64,000 nt of DNA from Corylus avellana. Lineage: Eukaryota > Streptophyta > Magnoliopsida > Fagales > Betulaceae. The stretch is taken from contig NC_081550.1 of assembly GCF_901000735.1 (NCBI RefSeq), positions 10,530,289-10,594,288 on the forward strand, written 5' to 3'. Position numbers and translations under genes: made by a program. Numbering within the stretch: position 1 is the first letter of the stretch; the number at the start of each line of letters is the position of its first letter. The notes beneath the pieces were generated by a model. It was not told the origin of the DNA and searched no databases. It worked only from the letters and a program-made list of their open reading frames with translations. This document shows, piece by piece, positions 42,606 to 54,200 of this stretch.

Positions 42606-43400
42606 AAAGTTTCATTTTTTAAGAAGATCCGTCATAGGTCCAACTATGGTTCCATAGTTCCGCACAAACTTGCGGTAATATCCCGTGAGGCCTAAAAAAC
42701 CTCTAAGCTCCGTAACTGTTTTTGGTTTTGGCCAAGATTGCATTGCTTCTGTTTTTCAGTTATCTACCCTCACTCCTTCATGGGAGACAATGTGTCCCAA
42801 GTATTCCATCTCTCATGCCCTAAACACACACTTTGATGGTTTAACAAAAAACTTGTGTTTACTTAGAATCTCAAAGACTACTTTAAGATGATTTAGATGT
42901 TCCTCCCACGTCCTGCTATAGACCAATATATCGTCAAAAAAATACCAACAAAAACTTCTGTAGGTATGATCTCAAGATTTCATTCATAACTGCCTGAAAC
43001 GTAGAAGGTGCGTTCCAAAGCCCAAATGGCATAACCAAATTATTCATGGTGCCCACTATGGGTTCGGAAGGCAGTTTTATGAATATCTTCAGGATGTAGT
43101 CGGATCTGATGATACCCTGCCCGTAGATCAAGTTTGGTAAAGTACCTAGCTCGGTGCAATTCATCTAATGTATCATCCACCATGGGAATTGGGAATCGGT
43201 CTTTAATAGAGACCATATTTAAGGCTCAATAGTCCGTGAAGAATCGCCATGATCTGTCTTTCTTTTTAACTAGCAATATTGGTGATGAGAACGGACTTGT
43301 GCTTGGTTGTATAAGTCCAGCAGTTAGCATCTCTGCCACTTGGCGTTCAATCTCATTTTTTGAAAGTGAGCATATCGGTAAGGTCTCACATTTATAGGGG
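42606..43400 (-). pseudogene. Chromovirus reverse transcriptase, broken
   Basis: Minus-strand fragments include the [10 protein letters not shown] and [17 protein letters not shown] region near 43,330-43,250, a stop in the conserved DYRALN-like segment, [19 protein letters not shown] near 43,150, and LVMPFGLWNAPSTFQAVMN near 43,010. The catalytic box region reads LLVFF in the open frame, so the YxDD motif is disturbed by a frame change near 42,935. Confidence 0.75.
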
Positions 43401-43696
43401 TTGTGCCATATTGCAATGGAATGTGGTGATCAAACTTCCTTGAAGGTGGAAGGCCCTTTGGTTCCTCCATAACATGGATGGAATCTTGTAGCAAATTTTG
43501 AATTTCTTTGGGTACTGCTATTGGATCATTCTTCGCGGCCAGCTTTGGAATTAAAGCAACAAATTCTCCACTCCCTTGTACTTCTTTTTCAAGAGTTTGG
43601 ATTACTACTTCTCTTGTAGGTACTAATGAGTGTGTCGTGATACAGTAATGTTGGCCTCCTAATTGAAAAGCCATGGCCATCTCCTTCCAATTACAC

Positions 43697-44260
43697 TCAA
43701 CTGGTCCCAATTGCTCGAGCCATTAAATGCCCAAGACCACATCTAGACCATTTAGGGGTAACGAAAATAGTGTGGTAGTAAAGCTGAAATCTTGTATAGA
43801 TAGTTACGTTATCATACCTCTCCTTGCACATCAACCGTTCCCCATTAGCTACCTTGACTGGAAATTCATCAATGGGCATCACTGCTAAGTGAAGAGCTTA
43901 GGCTATTTTTTGATCCACAAATTATGGGTTGACCCGCTGTCAATAAGAATAATCAAGTCCCTTTTCCCACAGTTGCTTTTACTCGCATGGTTCTCGGCCC
44001 TGTGCACCCAGCCACTGGATGCAACAAAATCAAGGGCTCTGCTCTTCTTCTTCCTAATATTGCTGCCCACCCCCCCCCAATCTTCATCATCATCCATAAG
44101 GCTCTCTTGTGTCAATGCCTCTATGAAAAAAGCTTGGGGCACTTGGCATCTATGTCCCAAAATGAACTTCTCATTGCAATTGAAGCAAAGTCCCTTCTCT
44201 CTTCTCTTTTGCATCTCCTCCCAATATAACCTCTTCGTTGGGCCTGTTAGCATTGAACGT
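43697..44260 (-). pseudogene. Chromovirus nucleocapsid zinc knuckle and aspartic protease
   Basis: GLCFNCNEKFILGHRCQ (about 44,190-44,140) is the zinc knuckle typical of chromovirus gag. The protease active site reads ILIDSGSTHNLW near 43,940-43,905, with D-S-G in place of D-T-G, which many plant gypsy elements share. A stop after NLWIKK and a frame change follow. Confidence 0.75.
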
Positions 44261-45076
44261 GCCTAAGTAGGAGTTGTCTTTAGCGCTTGGAAGGGTCTAG
44301 AATTCTGATTTTGCCATGATCCCTCACCATGTGGATTTTTTCGCTGTCTATTGTCATTATCATCCTTCATACGAACGAGCTTTATTGCCTCGTGAAGAGT
44401 ATGCGGCTTGAACATCCGCACTCCCGCTCTAATCTTTTCCTTCACTCTGCCAAGAAAGGTTCCTACAAGTGCTTTTTTAGGCCATCCAGTTACGCGATTT
44501 GCAAGTCTTTCGAACTCACGTTGATATTCTCTCAACGTTCCGTGTTGTTGGATTCCGAAGAGTGCCTCATCATAATCTTCTATTTCGGTAGGCCCAAAAT
44601 GAATTATTAGTTCCTTCTCGAATACTCTCCATGTGACTGCAATGATCTTCTCCAGATATACCTTCTTCATCCATTGCCACCATTGGTTGGCTTCCCATTA
44701 TAAGTGAAGGGCGGCCAATGTCACCCTCCTCGGGTGTTCGTTGGTAGTCGAAATATTGCACTACCCGATCTAACCAAATTGTGGGATCATCCCCCGAATA
44801 GCGAGGAAAATCCATCTTGGTCGGGCGCGGTGTAGTTGGATGGATCTCGCCACCGATAACCTTGGGCCCATGCGAGTGGCTAGATTTCCCCACATGCGAT
44901 GATGATGACTCCTCATGGTTGTGCTTCACTACGGCGGACTATTGCTGGGAGAAAAAGTCCTTAAGCTCCTGGAAGGATGTTTGCAATTTCGACTCTGTGA
45001 CCAGATTTTGAATTCCTTCTTTCAACTCTAGGATCTCGGCTTCAAGTTTTTCGATACAATCTTTATTGGTCGCCAT
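44260..45076 (-). pseudogene. Chromovirus gag
   Basis: It starts at ATG 45076 (MATNKDCIEKLEAEILELKE), a coiled-coil N-terminus just 16 bases from the LTR. An in-frame stop follows near 44,940, then MDFPRYSGDDPTIWLDRVVQ and FDYQRTPEE, a frame change near 44,710, and the capsid continuation (WRVFEKELIIHFGPTE, LREYQREFERLANRV). Confidence 0.8.
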
Positions 45077-45092
45077 GGTTCTAATACCAAGT
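45077..45092 (-). other. Chromovirus primer-binding site
   Basis: The minus-strand sequence next to the 5' LTR, acttggtattagaacc, resembles the initiator-tRNA-Met primer site TGGTATCAGAGC with two changes. Confidence 0.55.
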
Positions 45093-45493
45093 CGATGAAA
45101 CCCCCAGGGACTAACAGGAAAATAAGCTAGAAACCTTAACTCCTTTCGGTAGGAGAGACCACAAACTCCAATTAGGAATAGAGCAAAACCACAATTAATC
45201 TTTTGATGAAAATAAACTACAACTTTGATCCCTTATTTATAAGATAAGGAATCCAAGTAAAAGAATAAGTAGAAAGACTAATTAATAAATGACTCCAACA
45301 TAAACTAGGACTCAAACTTGTACTTGGAATATAGATTCCTTATTGTACTAGTAGACCTTCTCAACCGTCAATGGCTACATGAGACTCAACTAATCCTTCC
45401 TTACCGGTAATCTCCTCGATGAGCATGTATTTGGTGTTTGGTAGAGGAGTCCTCTTGGACATACGTGGCATCAATGGCATCGGTTCTCCATCA
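45093..45493 (-). repeat. 5' LTR of the chromovirus
   Basis: It aligns along its full length with 40236-40642; the body-side terminal base is changed (cgatga instead of tgatga on the + strand). A minus-strand TATA-like tataaata lies near 45,240. Confidence 0.9.
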
Positions 45494-45562
45494 GGAGAGG
45501 CTGGTTTTATAGAGCTGATAGAACACGACTATCCTCCTTGTGGCATGTGTCAGTGTGTATGT
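45494..45562. repeat. Continuation of the tandem array beyond the chromovirus
   Basis: ggagaggctggttttataga continues exactly where the array stopped at 40235, then decays (ttgtggcatgtgtcagtgtg). It confirms that the chromovirus landed inside the array. Confidence 0.85.
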
Positions 45563-46114
45563 TTTTTTCGCATGGAATGAACTGCACATTTGATATCCTC
45601 CTTTTAAGATTGTTAAGGATAGCATTGTGAATTTTAAAAAATTGTTTATTCAGCATCAAATACTTTTTTAAAAAATATATTTTGTATTGCTTAATGTTTA
45701 GTGCAATTGAAAATAATACTCAACAAAACAAAACAAAACATTTTCTATTTGACTGAAATTTTTTTTTTTTTAATTCTTATAAAATAGTTTCTCTTTTTAA
45801 AGATCGTAATCCATTTTTTTTGAGTTTGAGTCTTTCACTCTCAATTTGTTTGAGTATGCCAAACCACCTCCATCCGAACACCATCGAGCCACTAATACAA
45901 CACGCATGAACTCCGAGGAACTACCATTAGAACTCATTTTGACCATTGCTGGATTACGGCTGAAACTCAAACCTTTTTTTTTTTTTTTATTAGTGTATGT
46001 TGCGAAGAAATTTAATTGTATCAGAGAATGGGGGTGCGTAGCTTAGAGAAATTACACAAAAAAACATCTTTTTGAAGGCTTGAAGATAAGATTCAAATAC
46101 ACTCTACAATAGTT

Positions 46115-46147
<33 letters not shown>

Positions 46148-46600
46148 AGAAACTATTGTAAAGTGTATTTGAATATGAAAACAAAAATTAGCTTGAATTC
46201 TTAAAAAAAAAAAAAAAAAAATACACATGCTTATCGAACTACCACCTCATTTGTGACATTGTCAAATGCCCCCTTAAATGATCAATTGTATCAATATAAC
46301 TATCATTATTGTAGTTATTATTAATCTTTCTAAAAATTTCAAAAATGTATCACAGATGACAAAAAATATCTATACAATTTTTTTTCAAATCTTAAATTAT
46401 ATTAAAAAACAAAAAAAATGAAAGAAAAAAAAAATTAGACTCAAAAAGTAAAATAGTATGGTTTTCTTACAAAAAGTCAAAATAAATCTTAAAGGTCTCA
46501 GAAAAATAAAAATAAAAAAACAAGACCACCAGTTTTTCTTTCATAATTTTCTTTTTTTTTTTTTTTCGAATTTAGCATTATATTTTAGTTCTTATTTTTA
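45563..46600. other. AT-rich spacer with a palindromic block
   Basis: 46091-46174 is an inverted repeat (attcaaatacactctacaat and attgtaaagtgtatttgaat) around a (TA)n core. 46,220-46,300 resembles a fragment of the 2254-2580 MITE family. No gene is seen. Confidence 0.5.
46091..46174. repeat. Hairpin with (TA)n loop
   Basis: Arms of 25 bases match at all but one position. A related half-site (actattgtagagtgcattta) is at about 59,115. Confidence 0.7.
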
Positions 46601-46700
46601 AAAAAAGAAAAAAAAGAAAAGGGTTATATATCTTATAAGAGAAGTGCTTAAAAAAAGAAAAAAAAGAAAAGGGTTATATATCTTATAAGAGAAGTGCTAG
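46601..46700. repeat. 50-bp tandem duplication
   Basis: 46601-46650 and 46651-46700 are identical apart from the last bases. The unit contains gggttatatatcttataaga, so it includes the left target duplication and the first bases of the neighbouring element. Confidence 0.9.
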
Positions 46701-46877
46701 AGAGCCAAAATTTTTTCCTAAATATTGGTTCCCACTGACGTGGGTAAGTGGGTTTATTTTTTATTAAAAAAAATAAAAAATAAAAAATAAAAACTTAACT
46801 GAAGCTTACTAAAAACTGCAACCCCGTCAGTTGAGAACCAATATTCGGGAAAAAGTTTTGGCTCACTAGCACTTCTT
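46689..46877. mobile_element. Short MULE-type MITE
   Basis: 189 bp, flanked by perfect 9-bp duplications atcttataa (46680-46688 and 46878-46886). Terminal inverted repeats run about 55 bases (gagaagtgctagagagcc against aagaagtgctagtgagcc, then ccaatatt/aatattgg words). The 9-bp duplication points to the Mutator superfamily. It has no ORF. Confidence 0.85.
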
Positions 46878-46886
46878 ATCTTATAA

Positions 46887-47152
46887 ATCCCTAAGTCAAC
46901 GCGCCAAAACAGAAAATCCCTGAACTTTTTTTTTTTTGTCAAATTTTTACTCACTGGGTCAATAGAAAAGCAAATTAACTCCGACCGTTACATTTTCTCC
47001 CAAATGTTTAACATCCGATAGTCCCAACTAAACGCACCATTTTGACACATCAGCAAATTAATTTTTTATTAACTTAATTTTAAAATTAAATCTTTTTTTT
47101 TTTAAAGGCTGACATAACCTCAGGTGGCATGAAACCACCAATACCTTTAAAA

Positions 47153-47196
<44 letters not shown>

Positions 47197-47454
47197 TTAA
47201 TTTTTAATTTAAATTAATAAGAAAATAATACGTTGACATGGCAAAATATTACATTTAATTGGGACCGACGGGCATTAAATATTTGGGAGAAAATATAACA
47301 ATAGAGATTAATTTGCCTTTTCGATTAACCCAGGGAGTAGAAATTCGAAAGAAAAAAAAAGTTTAGAAAGTTTTTTATTTTGAGGCGTTGACCTAAGGAT
47401 TTATAAGATATTAAAAAAAAAAAAAATTTAAGGTTATTTTGTATTTTTGCTTGT
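46887..47454. other. AT-rich spacer
   Basis: Contains a (TA)n run (47155-47190) and two inverted stretches around it (ttgacacatcagcaaatt near 47,042 and acgttgacatggcaaaat near 47,230; gggagaaaat/attttctccc words), suggesting another decayed fold-back element of about 380 bp. No gene is seen. Confidence 0.45.
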
Positions 47455-47463
47455 CTTGGGATA

Positions 47464-47824
47464 GAGTCCTGCTATTTGGCTGCCAAGAGTCAGATAAGTG
47501 TCTGCCAAAATCTGATGTGGCTTTATTAAAAAAATAAAAAAAGAAATTTGTAGAAAAATGTCTCTCTTCCTAGTTCTGCTAGATTTTTTTATTTTTTTGT
47601 TAAATTTTTATGAGTTAATATTTAGTTTTTAATGCCTCAAAATTTATTTTTCAATTTAAAACTAAAACTTAAGGGTGGAAGATTAACCCTTTAGGGATGA
47701 TATCACTTAAAATGAATTTTATTATCCTAAATTTATTGCTAATACTTCAAATTTAAATTTTTCTTTCTTAAAAAAAAAAAAAAAAAAAAGTGTCTGACAC
47801 TGAGGCAGCCGGAAATCTCAACTC
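47464..47824. mobile_element. MULE-like element with 9-bp target duplication
   Basis: Perfect duplications cttgggata lie at 47455-47463 and 47825-47833. The ends GAGTCCTGCTATTTGGCTGCC and, inverted, GAGTTGAGATTTCCGGCTGCC match at most positions, with further matching agtgtc words. Inside, 47610-47700 carries the aatgcctcaaaa...aaaactaaaact...ccctttaggg core also found in the elements at 4.8 and 32.6 kb. Confidence 0.85.
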
Positions 47825-47833
47825 CTTGGGATA

Positions 47834-48410
47834 TTGACTTTTTTTTTTTTTTTGATAATTTAGAGAGGACGACACGTCACTGCGCTTGAGTTAAAGAAAC
47901 TAAAATTAAATCCTAACCATCCAACTGGACGTCGGGCAGATCCGGGCACGTTTAGAAAGCATTGAAATCATGGTAAAGCTTAGGTTCGGAAGGTTCGGAC
48001 ATCGGAGAAATTTAAATCAGGTTCGGACACTTGGCTTCGGAAAGCCGTTTGGGCTACTCATTTCAAATTTGGCTTCTTGCTTTCTGTCTCTCTTCTCCTT
48101 TTCCTTTCTCAATTTCTCCTTCTTTCTTCCTTTTAGCCCTTTTGAGCGGTTCCTCTTTTGATTTTGCGTCTCAATTTTTTTCAAAATTCAGCAATCACAT
48201 TAAACTCTCGGGAAGTATATCCCTTGCTCTCTCTCTCTTAAACCCTTTTCTTCTCTTATCTGTAATTTTCATTTCACTTCATTTCTGCTGGGTGTCCCTA
48301 GTTTTGCGAAATTCCTCGCTAATTTTCATCCGGGGTTCAATTTTTCTTCATAATCATCACTATTTTGGATTTAAAGTTTTGGGTTTGAAGTGGATTAGAT
48401 AGATATAGCA
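47834..48410 (+). promoter_or_regulatory. Presumed promoter and 5' UTR of the shugoshin gene
   Basis: No clear TATA box. A CT-rich stretch (48,080-48,135) is typical of plant 5' leaders. gccgtt at 48044-48049 is the core of a mitosis-specific activator (MSA) element in reverse (consensus core AACGG), which would fit G2/M expression; a six-base core is weak evidence. Confidence 0.35.
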
Positions 48411-51400
48411 ATGAAAGGTGAGAGAGTGGCGAAGAGATCGTCTTTGGGAAGCATTATGAGGAAGAAACTTTCCGACATTACGAACTTGCAGTCGCATCCC
48501 AAACTCCGGAGCCAAGAAGATGTGCAGGCGGAGGGGATTTCTGCGCCGGATAAGAGCTTCATTGACCAGCTGCTTAAGGTACAATCTTGCGTTCTTCCTT
48601 GCTCTTGATTTTATGTGATATGTGGATGCACTTAGTGGCAGTTTCTGTTGTCGATTTGTGAACCAGGAAAGAATCACTTTTCTCAAGCTTATCGCGGAGA
48701 GGAAGTATCCTTTGATTGTTGTCTATATTGTGTTTTATGTTTGGTTGCTGAAGAAAGAAATTAAATGTTTCAAGTGTACTTCTTTTAAATGTCATTTTAG
48801 CTACCGACTATTAGGAATGGGTTTTCCTTGATCACATTATAACAGTAAAGTAATCGAAGTAAGTGGAGCTGAGTTGCAGAAACTGCGAGTCAATTGTCAG
48901 AAATTGCAGCTGCAGAATTGGAACCTTGCTCAATCAAACAGCCATATGTTAACGGTGTGCATGGTTTTTGCTTAAACTTTATCTTTTAATCTCACATCTA
49001 GAATTATCTAATTCTCATTGATACGACCGCATTGTTGCTGATTGTGCAGGAACTTAATTTAGGAAGAGAGAAGGTAAGTTTGTTTGAACTTCCGACTCTA
49101 TATATAGAAATTCAACTACATTGGTTGTAGGGTTTTTGCTTTTCTTTCGTGTTTGAACTCCCAACATTGCTTATTTCAGCTAAAAGCACTTCAGCATGAG
49201 CTTGTGTGCAAGGATGCCTTACTTAAAGCAAGGAATATGGAACTCGAGGTTAGCTCTTGTATTCTAGCCAGTTAGTATGCAATCAAAATAGTTTGCATGC
49301 AGTGGACATAAAAGAGTAAAAGTATATGTATTATACATAATGCTATTCAAGAAACAATCCGAAAAATCTTATAAAAACGTGCTGGAGCTGTCACTATTGG
49401 AATATTTTCTCTTCATAGGAACTTTTTCCGTTTCGTTGATAAGTGGCATCATATATATACTTGCTGATCTTATTGGACCCCTTCCAATCAGTCAAGCATC
49501 ACTAATGAAAAATTCTACGATTTTACTTCAGTTGTAATGGTCCTTGACTAAATGGCATCACCTCCCCCTTAAGTAAGGAGTGCAGGGTGAGGTCTTGGTT
49601 TCCATCTTATATGGTTGTGTGAATTGTGTCCTTACCTATCAACACATTGCTTTTTTAAAGGTGTTTCCTGGTACTAACCTAAAGTAAGCTAGAATGAAAG
49701 GAATTCCAACTAAAAAAAGGCGAAAACCCTGCCAACCTTATCTTTGACGGTGGGAGTTTGGTTCCTATTATTTCCTCCCAACTATAATAATTATGTGTTC
49801 CAATTTTTCATCCTTGTCTAGTCCATGCAATAGCAGTTGCCTTTATCATCGAACTGGAATGGATGTTTAATCCAAATGAGTTTTGTGTCACTTATTGAAC
49901 TAGTGTCCTGCCAAATGCACTTGAAGTGTCAATTATCATCTATAATTATCTTTTCTATTTGAACATCTACTTTAGTGTCGCTTCGCCTGGATAGTACCAA
50001 GTATCAACTCTTATGTATTATTTTTTTGTTATTGATGCTAAAAGAACTTTTTCCTTCAATGATTGGTCACTTTAAAGCTGTTGTATGTAGATCCTTTCTC
50101 CTTTAAACTTCTTTAGAATACCTCTCTAGATGTTCAATTCGATATTATCACTTTCTTTTGGCCTTTGCCTACAATGTCCTCTTTAGTGCTCATGAACACA
50201 AGATTTTGGACACCACAGATAACGATACCAAAATGGTATCAAAGCAAGCAGAAAATAAATGAACATAAAATTTTGGAAACAAAGTGGAAACTTTTGAATA
50301 ACTCTTCAAAAGAAAAACCATTTTGGGGTCAGTAACCACAAGGATTCAACTATAGAAGACTTATATTACAAACTAGTCAACTTACAAAACCTTTGTAATC
50401 CTAGACCCCGTTTGCAACCTCAAAAAATGACCAGTTTGCCTCCCACCGTAGTGGCTCCAGAGCTTCTGGCTTTCTTTCGACAAGAATCTCCTTTATGAAT
50501 GAACTTGTCAGCTGCAACCTATAATTTTAGTGGCTGAAGCTTTTCTTTCTATGGTTTAATTGACAACAAACAAGGAGGGGTTTCAAGTTTCAAGCTCAAA
50601 AGTGTTTAAGATTCTCCAAGAATGATAAACAATAGCCTCTCTTCATTAATGAAAATCATGGCTCTTTAAGTTTATATAGGTAGGGTGAAACTTGGCATTT
50701 AAAAGTCAAGTTGACTAACAATTAAAACTGTATGTGGCCGGTTCGATCGATCGGAGGTCAAGTTCGATCATTTGAACTATGATCGCATTGATTCAATCGA
50801 ACGAACTACGATCGAAGCTCTCAGGTTTTAATATGGAACTTGATGTACATCTTCAATTGAATGAATTGTGATTGAAGTCTTCAAATATTTAATTCCATCC
50901 TTTTTTTGAGTTGCATTTTACACTGACTCAAGTTCTCAACCCTAAACTAACACCTACAACTTAACAACCCTGCTCACATGTTTTGGTACTAAATTTGCCA
51001 ACACTAAAACCCAACAAACTCCTCATTTGGCAATTTTGTGACAAAACTTACCAACAATTACAACTCAACAAATTATAAAGTAATCCTATTCAAACCACTA
51101 AACTAGGACTACTTTTAAATCATTGATGAAAACCTATCATCCTGAAACATACACAAACACATAAACAGCTTAGAGAACAGGTAGGGAACATAATCAGATA
51201 GACAAATATTGATCATCTATGTAATAAAGAACACACATATCTTACTATAAAAAAGAAACTCAAATAACATCACAAAAGCATACATATATAGATGTCAAAA
51301 TCAACAATATATCAAGTCAATACAAAGAACGTCCATGTCAAAAATATCAAAACAACTTATATAGTACTCCCCCTAGGTCCCCCAACCTACCCCCATTTTT

Positions 51401-53978
51401 TGTCACAAAATGACAAAGGGAAAGTTACACAAAAAATCAGGACTCATCACGATCAACACCCTGGTGATTACAGAGAGCACAAATGTTGAGCTCCATCAAG
51501 GCCATATGCTCTCGCATATGATCCAAATGCCACCCCACTTGAGTCGCCTAATCTCCTATTTGATCTACTCGATCTAGACGATGTAAATTTGTATGCTGAA
51601 ATGGATCCATCAAGGTCGGCTTTGTAGAAGATGGTCCGACTTGCTTAGTCAATTGAAAAGCCGTTTATGATCCGTCAGTTTTAATCACACAATCTTAACA
51701 AGCAATTTGAACAATGATTATGCCAAAGACCATAGATAACGATACCAAATTCAAAGCAAGTAGAAAATAAATGAATACAATATTTTGGTAATGATGCGGA
51801 AGCTTTTGAAGAACTCTTCAAAAGAAAAACCACTCTGGAAACTAGCCATCCCCAAAGGAATCCACTATAGAAGACTTACATTACAAACTAGTCAACTTAC
51901 AAAACCTTTATAATCCTAGATTGAGCTTGCAACCCCCGCAAATGACCTGTTTGCCTCCTACCTCATTGACTCCAAGACTTCTGGCCTTCTTCTATAAGAA
52001 TCTTCTTTAGGAAATCCACTACAACCCAGAACTCTAATGGTTGAAGGTTTTCTTTCTGTGGTTTAATTGACAACAAACAAGGGGAGGTTTCAAGTTTTAA
52101 GCTCAATGGTGTTTAAGATTCTCTCCAAAAATAATGAATAGTGGCCTCTCTTCACTAATAAAAATTGTGGCTCATTAGGCTTATATAGGAGATTTTAAAA
52201 GTCAAGTTGGCTAGCATAAAATTGTCTGTGGCTGGTTCGATTGATCGGAGGTCAAGTTTGATTGATCAAACTTTAGGGTTTCAGAGATTGCATCGATTTG
52301 ATTGAATGAACTATCGTCGAAATTATGATCGAAGCTCTTGAGTTTTAGTATGGAACTTGATGCACATCTTTGATCAAATGAAATGCGATCGAGCCTCTAC
52401 GGGATATGTATGAGAACTGCTACACCATTTTGATCGAACAAACTACAACCGAACTTGCAATTGAAGTCTTCAAATCTTCAATTCCAGCCTTTTCTTGAAC
52501 CAAATTTTACATTGACTTAACCCTAAATTGACACCTACAACCTTACAACCCAACTAACATGTTTTGACACTGAATTTGCCGACATTAAAACCTAACATAG
52601 TTAAATGAGTAAATGCAAACTCAAATGATCTTATGATCATTTTTAGCTTTATTAAACTACCAATCTGTACCTCTTAGTACATTTTGTTATTCTTCCAGTA
52701 ACACAACTCTCTCATATTTGACTCCTATGACAATCATAAACACTACCCCTAAGTAGGCGAGATGGAAGGGAATCTAGTATAAAAGGAAAAAATATAAGTA
52801 GACAAAAACCCAACTCAAGTTGGACCTTCTGATTAAATGTTGCACTTGAACATTATTATTGTTTGGTTTATTAAAAAAATACTCTTTCGTTTGCAGGGAA
52901 AAATGGATCTGAACTGTAAAAAGACTGTCTCTAAGGTGTGTGAGTTAATTTTCTCAGTTATATTTCTGCTATATTGTTAGAGCTCTTCCAGTTCTTCACA
53001 CTAACATTATTTTTTCTTGTTTATTTTGTTGCCTGAAGGTAGGAAAAGAGGGAGCAGAGCAGTTATTGCTTGAAGCTAATGATGATGACAAAACTCGTAA
53101 TCTCAACAGAAGGCGCACCACAAGAAGTCGATGTAATTTTTTAGGACATAAATGGCTCTTCATTATTTTAAAATTTTTTTTTTTTCTTTTTAGGTATAGT
53201 TATTAACATGTGGCACTTACAAATTACTTGCAGCTATGGGCCCTTCTACTACATACCAAAAAGTTGTAGAAAAAGAGAAGGTTGACAATAAAAGGTTAGT
53301 TGACATTTAACATAATACCTTAATATATATCTTAATTGTGCTCTGTATCTCATCAGTCTGGCAAACCTCTAGCTAATCATGTGTCCTATGCCCGTAGTTA
53401 TTTGATGTTGGCATGGGCTCACCATTAATATGTGATGGATATTGGATGCTCCTTAGGTATTGCCAAGCATATTACACATAAACAAAGCAACACATAGTAA
53501 TTGTTCTTCTTAAAAAATAAAGAAAACGGAAGAAAACAAAGCTATTGCAGCAGGTTATTGACCGTGTTCCTGCAGCAAAGCAACAACTTCTGTTATCATT
53601 CCTTTTTATCATCCACTTCCCATTAATTGAAAGAAAAGGATAAAATCAATCATGCCTGTCTTTCCTTTGTACAGGCGTTGTTTGAGGAGGCAATCCGCTA
53701 GGTTTAAATCCCATGAGAGGGAGCCGGCCGAGATGTTATTCGAGATTGAAGATGCAAAATATTCAGTCAGTCAGTTGCTTGACAATCCTATACATGAAGA
53801 TGGCGTTCCACTGAATTCATCTATCAGAAAGGAAGAGGAAGGGGAAATGTGTATGCAAAGAAATGAAGGACAAGTATCACAAAGGTCTTCAATTGGAAGA
53901 CCATTGCGGAAAGCTGCTGAGAAAGTTCAATCCTACAAGGAAGCTCCTATCAAAATTAAAATGCGCAGGGCAGGGTGA
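48411..53978 (+). CDS. SGO1: Shugoshin (SGO1-type centromeric cohesion protector), 9 exons, 301 aa
   Basis: Exons: 48411-48578, 48667-48704, 48846-48954, 49050-49073, 49180-49248, 52897-52935, 53039-53132, 53234-53294, 53675-53978 (906 nt, one open frame, all GT-AG). After a basic start with MRKKLSDITNL comes the conserved coiled coil (residues about 48-135: LKLIAERNKVIEVSGAELQ, LQNWNLAQSN, LKALQHEL). The C-terminal SGO motif RRQSARFKSHE follows at about 205-215, then the usual RRPLRKA-like basic end (RPLRKAAEKVQSYKE). Shugoshins recruit PP2A to pericentromeric cohesin and shield it during meiosis I and mitosis. At 301 residues it is shorter than Arabidopsis SGO1, with a reduced middle region. 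Intron 5 is 3.6 kb. SGO1 versus SGO2 is not resolved. Confidence 0.88.
50193..52597 (-). mobile_element. LTR-like repeat pair in shugoshin intron 5 (non-autonomous retroelement)
   Basis: Direct repeats 50193-51016 and 51709-52597 align along their length (gataacgatacca, aataactcttcaaaagaaaa, actagtcaacttacaaaacc, catgttttg). On the minus strand each starts TGTT(G/A)GGTTTTA and ends TGTTCA, that is TG...CA, and carries a TATA-like cctatataa. The 0.7-kb interior has a purine-rich aaatgaggagtt next to the downstream repeat, but no coding domain. I read this as a small non-autonomous LTR element in reverse orientation to the gene. No target duplication or primer site is convincing. Confidence 0.6.
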
Positions 53979-54200
53979 TCCAATTCTGTTCTATTCTAGT
54001 CCCCCTCCATGCCAGTGAGTTGAGCAAGAGTTTTTAGGAACTGGCATCATCATCATCATCATATATTTCCACATCTTTCTTTGTCCATGTAAGTTGTTGT
54101 ATGGTTGTTTTTGCAAGTGTTATTTCACATTGTTGTGCTTATCTGTTTGTTATTTTTCTTGTAAAATTTGTATATCCAAACGAGAAAGTTATGATGATTG
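53979..54200 (+). other. 3' UTR of the shugoshin gene
   Basis: U-rich sequence after the stop with a (CAT)n run at 54046-54062 and several TTGTA/TTTGTA words, a usual plant poly(A) context. No distinct AATAAA. Confidence 0.45.

Larger units (their letters stand above)
40236..45493 (-). mobile_element. Complete chromovirus (chromodomain Ty3/gypsy, Reina-like size)
   Basis: LTRs lie at both ends and the 5-bp target duplication GGAGA is perfect (40231-40235 and 45494-45498). On the minus strand the order is 5' LTR, primer-binding site, gag with zinc knuckle, protease, reverse transcriptase, RNase H, integrase, chromodomain, polypurine tract and 3' LTR. The 5.26-kb length and a chromodomain at the integrase end fit compact chromoviruses such as the Reina group. 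Stops and frameshifts in gag, RT, RNase H and integrase make it inactive. The LTRs differ at a few dozen of about 400 positions by eye, so the insertion is not recent. Confidence 0.9.

Noticed and set aside
50228..50250. tggtatcaaagca as a retrotransposon primer-binding site
   Set aside because: It resembles the initiator-Met site but lies within the repeat and on the wrong strand for the element's inferred orientation, and the other repeat copy lacks it.
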